Assembly: GCA_947175175.1 (NCBI GenBank) | Contig: CAMWLV010000016.1 | Location: forward strand, 1-39,151 | Source: an uncultured Lachnospiraceae bacterium | GTDB lineage: Bacteria; Bacillota; Clostridia; Lachnospirales; Lachnospiraceae | Reading direction: 5' to 3' | DNA length: 39,151 nucleotides | Shown here: positions 33,244 to 39,151 of the stretch, piece by piece | Layout: each line of letters starts with the position of its first letter | Numbering within the stretch: position 1 is the first letter of the stretch | Made by a program: the position numbers and the translations under genes | Notes under the pieces: generated by a model | Told to the model about the DNA's origin: nothing | The model's database searches: none | The model's input: only the letters and a program-made list of their open reading frames with translations

Positions 33244-36200
33244 GAGCTTATGGCCGCTTTTCTTTCTAATAGCGGTTCCGATTATTATTATCTTATATTT
33301 ATTAAAGCCAAAGGGGACAGACTATCTGATCTCCTCCAATCTTTTGTGGAAAAAGCTGCTGAAAAACGAACAGTCACGGACTTTTTTTGAGAAGTTTGTG
33401 CACAACATTCTGATGTATCTGCAGATTCTGATCATTGCACTGCTGGTGGTTGCGCTGATGTCGCCATTTATTCAGATCAATGGACGCAGCGGTGGGAGAA
33501 AGGTGTTGCTGATCGACACCAGCGCAAGCATGCAGCATGTAGGTGCTTCGGGAAAGAGCCGTCTTGAGGAGGCAGTGGAGCAGGCGTGCGATTATGTGCG
33601 GACAGCGCAGAATACCCGTTTTTCTGTTGTAACGGCAGATGCCACGGGAGCAAAGCTTCTGGCGGTGGATATCGCGGACGCGGACAGTCTGGTGCGCACA
33701 CTGCAGGGCATAGAGTGCAGTGACAGCGGCGGAAGTCTCACGCAGGCACAGACGACATTGGATACCTTGATCGGAGCTGTTGCTGATCAGGGTACTTCCG
33801 AGGAAGAGAATGCCGCGGATGTGCTTGTCTACACGGATGGCGCAGGTGCATCTGCGTTTGGGGAGCTGCGCAGCAACGCAGATAAAGAATTGTATGTAGT
33901 AGGCGACATGTCCTGCAATGTCGCGAACGAATATACGGCATTCTCCAGCCGTGAGGACGGTTTGTATGATGTGATGGTGAGTATCACGAATTACAGTGAC
34001 GAGGAAGTTTCGTTCGATGTCAGCTTATATGATGACGAGAATTATGATAGAAAAGTGATTGCGTTGACGCCGATGAACTTGGCACCGTCTGAGAGCAGAA
34101 TTTGTTTTTTTGAAGAGGTAGATTGGCAGGGACGGACGATTACCTCACGAATCGATAATATTGCATTTTCCGGCGGTTCAAATGACAGTCTTGCGCGTGA
34201 CAATGACTCAGCAGCAGTGAAAAGCAGGGAAAACCTGATGCGGGGACTGCTTGTCGGTGAAGGGAACACATTTATAGAAAAAGCGTATCTCGCCGTCACG
34301 GGAGAAAGTATTGTCAAGGCAAAGACGGATGCAGCGGCAAATCCAGCGTCAGATTCCGATGAATCATTAGAATCGTTATTGACACCAAGAACTCCACTGA
34401 AAGAACAGGGCTATAATATCGTGATCTATGATGCAGGTCAGATACCACAGATAGAGGCGGCTAACCGACTGGTCTTTGGCAGTGCCGGGGGAGATGTCGC
34501 AGAGACACTGGAAAATGTGGTGCTGGATATGACGGACTGTGACCTGACCGCGGGGCTGTCTGGTTTTACAATTGGTGTGAATACTGCGTACTGCTTTGCG
34601 CTTCCGGAGGGGGCGGAGAGCTTTTTGGAGTACAACGGGAAGTGCGTGGGCTATTACAGGGAGCTGGAAGACAGGAAGGAAATTGTCGTCGGGTTTGACA
34701 TACGGGAGTCCGATTTTCCGTTACGTGCGGAGTTTCCAGTCTTTCTGGCAAATGCCATGATCTATCTCTCGGACACTTCATGGCTTGCTACAAATGTCTA
34801 TTATGCGGGGGAGGAGATTGCCCTGCAGCCATGGGCAGAGCTTGACAGAAGCCAGTTTGACAGCCGCCCGGACAGGGCAGGTCTGTATACAATAGGAAAT
34901 GAGGATTATCAGGAAAATTATGTGGTGCGTTTCCAGACTGCCACAGAGTCAGACGGCAGAATAAAGGCGGATTTGGAGAACCTTCCGACTAACAGCTCTG
35001 ATGCAGTGCGCCAGCAGAAAATGAAACAGACGGTCAGGCATCTTTTTATCTTGTTGGCATTGACACTCTTAGTGATTGAGTGGATTGTCTATGTGCGTCA
35101 GATGCGCTATCGGGGAAAATTTTATCTGGCCGTGCGCGGTGTGGTATTCCTGTGCGTGCTGCTGGCGTTTTTTGGTATACGGATTTACAGGGGCAGCGGC
35201 AAGACTGCGACGGTCTTTGTGGTGGATTTATCCAACAGCAATGAGGAGCATCTTGACGAGGCGGAAAAATATCTGCAGGAGACGATTGCAAAGATGCCTT
35301 CCGGGAATGCTTATGGTATCGTGACCTTTGGAAAAGACACGCTTGTGGAGCAGTTCCTGACATCAGAGCGGCATTATGGCGGACTGCTGACACTGCCGGA
35401 AAAGGCGGCGACAAACTTTGAGGAGGCTGTTTCCAAGGCACTTACGCTGATTCCAGGGGAGTACAGCAAGCGTCTTGTGGTGCTTACAGACGGTAAGGAG
35501 ACAAGGGGTGATATCCGCAATATGGCGCAGGCGTTGACGGCAGGTCAGGCAGAACTTTTGACACTGTTGTACGAGAACGAGGAGATACCCGATGCCTATA
35601 TTGACAATGTCACGCTTCCAGCGTATCTGCATCCAGGCGATAAGTATTCGATTACAGTGCTGGTGGAGAGTAATTATGACACAGATGCAGTGATCGCGCT
35701 CTATAATGGAAGCAGTCAGACGGCGGCGAACAACGTGCATCTGAACAAGGGAAGCAACCGCTTTATATTCAGCGCGCAGGTGGATGCCAATACGGACAGC
35801 GGCGCGACAGAAAATCTGCGGGTGCAGGTGCAGGCGCAGGGCGACACCTGTCAGGAAAATGATTTTTTCAGCGCCTACTCTGTGGTGGAGACACCGCCAA
35901 GGGTTTTAGTCATATCAGGTCGAAATGTCAGTATATCTGGTTTTGCCTCTGTTCTGAGCGCGGCTGGCTGTGATTACAATGTAGTCTCTGCGCGGAATGC
36001 GCCGGATAACATCAATGATATGCTGGATTACAAATCGATCATACTGGTGAATACTTATATTGATGATTTGCCGGAGAAGTTTCTGGACAATCTGGAGACC
36101 TATGTGAAAGATTACGGCTGCGGTTTTATCTGCTGCGGCGGTGAGGACAGTTTTGCGCTGGGCGGCTATCGGGGGACGGTACTGGAGACAGTGCTGCCGG

Positions 36201-37795
36201 TGGATATGCAGCTACGGGGCGTAAACGAAATGCCGACGATGGCAATGGTCATGGTAATTGACCGTTCCGGCAGTATGACGGGCAGTGTGGGGAATTTTGG
36301 CATCAGCAATCTGGACATTGCTGTCAGGGCGGCGGAAGTGGCAGTGGACAACCTGAATGACTCTGACTATGTGGGGATTCTGACCTTTGATGACCAGTAT
36401 AAGTGGCAGGTTGAACTCAGACTGGCAGATGACAAGGCGGCGATCAAGGACAAAATCAAGCAGATCAGCGATGGCGGCGGCACCACGATCAAACCTGCAT
36501 TGCAGGAGGCAGTCAGGGTGCTTACGGGAAGTGAGGCGTCTATCAAGCATATCGTACTTTTGACGGACGGCATGGGAGAGACAGACAACTTTGCAGATGT
36601 GATCGGCGATTGTACAGATAGTGATATCACGCTATCCACTGTGGCAGTGGGTGACAGTTCAGATACAAGGCTGTTGAGGCATCTGGCGGATCAGTGTGGC
36701 GGCAGATACTATTATTCCGATGAATCCAGTGATATTCCAAAGATTTTTGCGCAGGAGGTCTTCTTAGGGGGGGACAGCTATATCCAAAATGGTGTCTTTT
36801 CCCTGGCCGTGCAGCAGAGCCATGAGCTGACCAGCAATCTGTTTCCGGGTGGCTGGCCGACACTTTATGGATATATCTCTGCGACGCCCAAGACTGCTTC
36901 CAGTCCTGTGATTGTGTCTGGGGATAAGGGCGATCCGATTTTGACAGTGTGGCAGTATGGATTGGGCAGAACAGCAGCGTGGAACAGCGATGTCACCGGC
37001 GAATGGACGGGCGCCTTTGCCGGACAGGAGGATTATGTGCAGCTGTGGAAGCGCATTGTGGATTATTCCACTGGAAATGCCGGTATGGGAGAAGACAGCG
37101 TAAATGTGGTGACTGTCGGCGAGCGGACAGAGGTGGACTATCAGACGAGTGATTATGGCAGTGCCACAGAGATCCTGGTGACAGTCATTGATCCAAATGG
37201 CAATACAACAGAGGAAAAACTTCATGCAACAGCGCCGGGAAAATACAAGACAGAAATTTCCACACTGCAGACAGGTTTATACCACTTTAATATACGCCGC
37301 ACAGAGGGCGGGGAGATACAGAACTATATGACTACCGCCGCCGCAGTGCAGTTTTCAGACGAATACAAATTTGACGTGAGTGCGGACGCTTATATCCGTT
37401 TTGTGGAGCAGTATGGCAGGATTATCACAGAACAGGATTCGATATGGACACGGCTATCCACAAAGGCAAGGGAGAGTTATTCTCTGACAAACTGGCTCTT
37501 GGCGTTTGCGGTTTGTCTGTTTCTTGCAGACGTGGCAATGCGGCGGTTCCAGTATGTGCCAAAGGGAATTCCGTTTATGGCGGGACGAAGAGAAAGAAAA
37601 GCGCGACAGTCCGCCGAAGACACTGTCCAGGGGACACAGAGCGGCATAGCGCAGGTGCCAGAAATGGAAGAAGCGCAGACAACAAGAGCGGCAAAAACAG
37701 AGAGAAGACAGAAGAAACAAAAGAAGCCCAAGCAGCCTGAGCAGACCTTGGATACTTCACAGCTGTTGAAGAAAAAGGATGACCGGAATGTCTAA
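33233..37795 (+). CDS. Very large BatA-like membrane protein with three vWA domains and amidotransferase-like fold
   Basis: 1520 residues. The N-terminal part is BatA-like: two membrane helices (about 5-24 and 60-78), then vWA 1 with LLIDTSASM (Asp95). After a beta-rich region (to about 590), two more helices (about 602-620 and 632-650) lead to vWA 2 with VVDLSNSN (about 662) and VLTDGKETRGD. Next is a beta domain, then a class I amidotransferase-like segment (YGCGFICCGGEDSFALGGY, about 962-980) flanking vWA 3 with VIDRSGSMTGS (Asp1010) and LLTDGMGE. A last helix (about 1415-1434) precedes a basic Lys/Gln-rich tail. It looks like a fusion of a BatA-type protein with a vWA/amidotransferase membrane protein. 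All three metal sites keep the DxSxS pattern. It overlaps the DUF58 gene by 11 bases. Confidence 0.85.
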   Translation: MIFESLWPLFFLIAVPIIIILYLLKPKGTDYLISSNLLWKKLLKNEQSRTFFEKFVHNILMYLQILIIALLVVALMSPFIQINGRSGGRKVLLIDTSASMQHVGASGKSRLEEAVEQACDYVRTAQNTRFSVVTADATGAKLLAVDIADADSLVRTLQGIECSDSGGSLTQAQTTLDTLIGAVADQGTSEEENAADVLVYTDGAGASAFGELRSNADKELYVVGDMSCNVANEYTAFSSREDGLYDVMVSITNYSDEEVSFDVSLYDDENYDRKVIALTPMNLAPSESRICFFEEVDWQGRTITSRIDNIAFSGGSNDSLARDNDSAAVKSRENLMRGLLVGEGNTFIEKAYLAVTGESIVKAKTDAAANPASDSDESLESLLTPRTPLKEQGYNIVIYDAGQIPQIEAANRLVFGSAGGDVAETLENVVLDMTDCDLTAGLSGFTIGVNTAYCFALPEGAESFLEYNGKCVGYYRELEDRKEIVVGFDIRESDFPLRAEFPVFLANAMIYLSDTSWLATNVYYAGEEIALQPWAELDRSQFDSRPDRAGLYTIGNEDYQENYVVRFQTATESDGRIKADLENLPTNSSDAVRQQKMKQTVRHLFILLALTLLVIEWIVYVRQMRYRGKFYLAVRGVVFLCVLLAFFGIRIYRGSGKTATVFVVDLSNSNEEHLDEAEKYLQETIAKMPSGNAYGIVTFGKDTLVEQFLTSERHYGGLLTLPEKAATNFEEAVSKALTLIPGEYSKRLVVLTDGKETRGDIRNMAQALTAGQAELLTLLYENEEIPDAYIDNVTLPAYLHPGDKYSITVLVESNYDTDAVIALYNGSSQTAANNVHLNKGSNRFIFSAQVDANTDSGATENLRVQVQAQGDTCQENDFFSAYSVVETPPRVLVISGRNVSISGFASVLSAAGCDYNVVSARNAPDNINDMLDYKSIILVNTYIDDLPEKFLDNLETYVKDYGCGFICCGGEDSFALGGYRGTVLETVLPVDMQLRGVNEMPTMAMVMVIDRSGSMTGSVGNFGISNLDIAVRAAEVAVDNLNDSDYVGILTFDDQYKWQVELRLADDKAAIKDKIKQISDGGGTTIKPALQEAVRVLTGSEASIKHIVLLTDGMGETDNFADVIGDCTDSDITLSTVAVGDSSDTRLLRHLADQCGGRYYYSDESSDIPKIFAQEVFLGGDSYIQNGVFSLAVQQSHELTSNLFPGGWPTLYGYISATPKTASSPVIVSGDKGDPILTVWQYGLGRTAAWNSDVTGEWTGAFAGQEDYVQLWKRIVDYSTGNAGMGEDSVNVVTVGERTEVDYQTSDYGSATEILVTVIDPNGNTTEEKLHATAPGKYKTEISTLQTGLYHFNIRRTEGGEIQNYMTTAAAVQFSDEYKFDVSADAYIRFVEQYGRIITEQDSIWTRLSTKARESYSLTNWLLAFAVCLFLADVAMRRFQYVPKGIPFMAGRRERKARQSAEDTVQGTQSGIAQVPEMEEAQTTRAAKTERRQKKQKKPKQPEQTLDTSQLLKKKDDRNV

Positions 37796-37803
37796 AAAAG
37801 TAT

Positions 37804-37846
37804 CCCTTGTTTTAGAACAGTTTACAAATAAGTTCTAAGACAAGGG
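37804..37846. terminator. Bidirectional terminator
   Basis: CCCTTGTTTTAGAAC (37804-37818) pairs with 37832-37846, 15 bp with one G-U pair. On the minus strand the stem is followed by ATACTTTTTT, a good terminator for the coiled-coil gene; on the plus strand AAATTTT follows. The loop shares GTTTACAAAT with the palindrome at 8039. Confidence 0.75.
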
Positions 37847-37866
37847 AAATTTTATGCATTTTACTA

Positions 37867-38418
37867 TCAGGCAAATTTCTGCAGTATTTCGCTGTGTTCC
37901 GCCAGTATCTTTTTCATAATATCAATATCAGCCTGCATTGCCTGTATTTCTGGAACTGCTTTTTCATATCGTTTCGCAGCCGGAACATAGTTTTCCGCCA
38001 GCAGTTGGATGTTTTTGTCAGTGGTATTTTCAAGGTGTAAATTAATAGCCTGGACGCGGGTATTTATAGTATTAAGCTCAGCGTAAACATTACTGAATTC
38101 TGCTTTTATATTGTCAAACTTAGCATATACATTATTAAACTCAGCATATATATTATCAAATTTCGCGTTTATGTTATCAAATTGGGCGTTAACGCTATCA
38201 AATTGGGCGTTCACATTATCAAATTTTGCATACACGTTATTAAATTCAGCATACACGTTATTAAATTCAGCATATACATTACTGAATTCGGCGTTCATAT
38301 CAGCTCTCAAATCTCTGATATCATCTCTGATCGGCTGCAGTTCTGACTGGAAAGTGGAACTGATCTTAACATCTAGCAGTTGTGATATTGCTAATAAGTC
38401 TTCGTTTGTTAATGCCAT
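37867..38418 (-). CDS. Heptad-repeat coiled-coil protein
   Basis: 183 residues from ATG 38418, which has GGAGGGAG just upstream. An earlier in-frame start at 38637 would add 73 residues without a binding site and with Cys-rich, unlikely sequence. Residues 42-118 are eleven nearly perfect heptads of the form xAxFxNV/I (YAEFNNV, NAQFDNI, YAKFDNI), encoded by 21-bp repeats. The C-terminal 60 residues are helical too. There is no signal or membrane segment, so it is probably a soluble coiled-coil rod. Function unknown. It is convergent with the large vWA gene. Confidence 0.75.
   Translation of the reverse strand: MALTNEDLLAISQLLDVKISSTFQSELQPIRDDIRDLRADMNAEFSNVYAEFNNVYAEFNNVYAKFDNVNAQFDSVNAQFDNINAKFDNIYAEFNNVYAKFDNIKAEFSNVYAELNTINTRVQAINLHLENTTDKNIQLLAENYVPAAKRYEKAVPEIQAMQADIDIMKKILAEHSEILQKFA
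38065..38295 (-). repeat. 21-bp tandem repeats coding for heptads (11 copies)
   Basis: Eleven adjacent 21-bp units with strong similarity (variants such as AAATTCAGCATACACGTTAT on the plus strand). Each encodes one heptad. Copy-number change keeps the frame and alters rod length by about 1 nm per unit. Confidence 0.85.
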
Positions 38419-38448
38419 ATGGACTCCCTCCTTTGAATTGGTATAACC

Positions 38449-38477
38449 AGTATAACATATGGAAATCGAAAAGTCAT
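38449..38477 (-). promoter_or_regulatory. Promoter candidate for the coiled-coil gene
   Basis: Minus-strand TATACT (38449-38454), with a weak -35 (TGACTT, 38472-38477) 17 bases away. It lies about 30 bases before the start codon. Confidence 0.5.
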
Positions 38478-38825
38478 TAATCGCGTAGTTAAAAAGGACA
38501 CAACTTGACCCTGGCATATGAAAAATGTTATGGTTCAGATACAAACGAAGGTTTTGGGCTTTTTTATAAGAAAAGGAAGTGGCAGGGACAATGGATTTAC
38601 AAAAAGAATTTCCTAAGAAGACACTTTCTGGATTCATATGATCGCAGTATTACAGGTGATGTATCAGGAGTATGAGTTGTACAGGCAATCAGGCACATTT
38701 GAGAAGAAGGACAACAGTGCGCAGCCAGAGGATATTGCAGCGAGAAAGCAAATTCTTTTTTGTCAAAATTTTCACCATCTATTATTAATTTATTTACTTT
38801 ATCATAAGATGGATTGTTGGTTGGA
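38478..38825. other. Gap with gene debris only
   Basis: No complete gene is supported here. On the plus strand, protein-like pieces appear in different frames: KKRKWQGQWIYKKNFLRRHF-like sequence near 38565-38625, and MYQEYELYRQSGTFEKK from 38659 on, each cut by stops. On the minus strand a frame starting at 38833 begins MFNPTNNPSYDKVNKL, overlapping the end of the next gene, but loses its character near 38755. The mix suggests an old rearrangement joining ends of different genes. Confidence 0.4.
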
Positions 38826-39151
38826 TTAAACATCCTTGAAATCTGCCTTTTTCAAAAAAACTTCCCGTTGACTTAGAAGTTCTGTCTGTTTATGCTTGGG
38901 TAGTTTTTCAATAATTTTATCATAGTCGATATCGCCCATATTCATAGACTCTGCAAGTCTGATCAGCTGTGAATCAAGCCATTCTTCCCACAGGTAATCG
39001 AACATTTCCTGACTGTCTGTGAAGGTTTTGACAACCTCAAATCCATGTGGAGGTGTATAATAGAATAGTACGGCAAAACCATATCTTCCAATATTGATTA
39101 AAACACAAAAGCGGAACAAATTACGTATATAGTTAAGTCCGCTAAATCCCT
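38826..39151 (-). CDS. Hypothetical protein, partial (N terminus outside window)
   Basis: The frame is open from the right window edge to TAA 38826-38828, giving at least 107 residues. A TTG at 39119 could start it, but the frame continues upstream with plausible sequence (GFSGLNYIRN), so the gene probably begins outside. The sequence is acidic and helical towards the C terminus (YDKIIEKLPKHKQTELL). No family recognised. Its last bases overlap a second short frame that starts MFNPTNNPSY. Confidence 0.55.
   Translation of the reverse strand, partial: GFSGLNYIRNLFRFCVLINIGRYGFAVLFYYTPPHGFEVVKTFTDSQEMFDYLWEEWLDSQLIRLAESMNMGDIDYDKIIEKLPKHKQTELLSQREVFLKKADFKDV

Noticed and set aside
38065..38295. 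Regular 21-bp repeats as a possible CRISPR array
   Set aside because: The units are adjacent without unique spacers and lie in frame within a coding sequence.

Overview
The window looks like a chromosomal segment of a Gram-positive anaerobe of the Clostridia, most likely Lachnospiraceae. The reasons are strong AGGAGG-type ribosome binding sites, sigma-A-like TTGACA/TATAAT promoters, moderate GC content, a CoA-transferase of the butyryl-CoA:acetate type, a BirA-type operator before bioB, and gene families common in gut clostridia (DUF4280 PAAR-like, DUF4255, DUF4261, a PD-(D/E)XK-linked AAA ATPase, a SorE-like dehydrogenase). The genus cannot be fixed from the sequence alone. I saw no rRNA, tRNA or CRISPR array.

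Region 1 (1-8011) holds what looks like the end of a contractile injection system (CIS) locus: a MORN-repeat protein cut by the window edge, a DUF4255 (Pvc16-type) cap protein, a beta-rich accessory protein and a DUF4280 PAAR-like spike-tip protein. These are followed by a membrane sensor with a degenerate nucleotide-cyclase domain, a DUF2156 protein, an unknown protein and an AAA ATPase/nuclease-fold protein. A convergent GNAT acetyltransferase closes the region.

Region 2 (8640-16120) is a sugar-alcohol PTS locus: DeoR-type repressor, mannitol-type EIICBA, SorE-like ketose-1-phosphate reductase, 1-phosphofructokinase, an HPr-like protein with His15 but Lys at position 46, and an Enzyme I with an in-frame 15-bp tandem repeat at its N terminus. 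The gene set suggests hexitol-1-phosphate -> ketose-1-phosphate -> fructose-1,6-bisphosphate instead of the usual MtlD route through fructose-6-phosphate.

Region 3 (16120-25740) is a mosaic of single genes: a frameshifted pseudogene, bioB behind a BirA box, a membrane-anchored amidase behind a long leader, a divergent CheY-type regulator, a DUF4261 protein, a CoA-transferase, an esterase-like hydrolase and a galactokinase. The esterase is preceded by a near-exact copy of the hairpin-containing leader that also precedes the DUF2156 gene about 19.6 kb upstream.

Region 4 (25780-37850) is one long membrane-machine locus: a membrane protein with a large extracytoplasmic part, ABC ATPase and permease, a membrane/coiled-coil protein with an Asn-Gly-Gln tract, a MoxR AAA+ ATPase, a DUF58 protein and a 1520-residue protein with three von Willebrand A domains and an amidotransferase-like fold. 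A hairpin whose loop is the stop codon, and a 155-bp MITE-like palindrome, interrupt it. The right end (37860-39151) has a heptad-repeat coiled-coil protein, a stretch with only gene debris, and a partial gene leaving the window.
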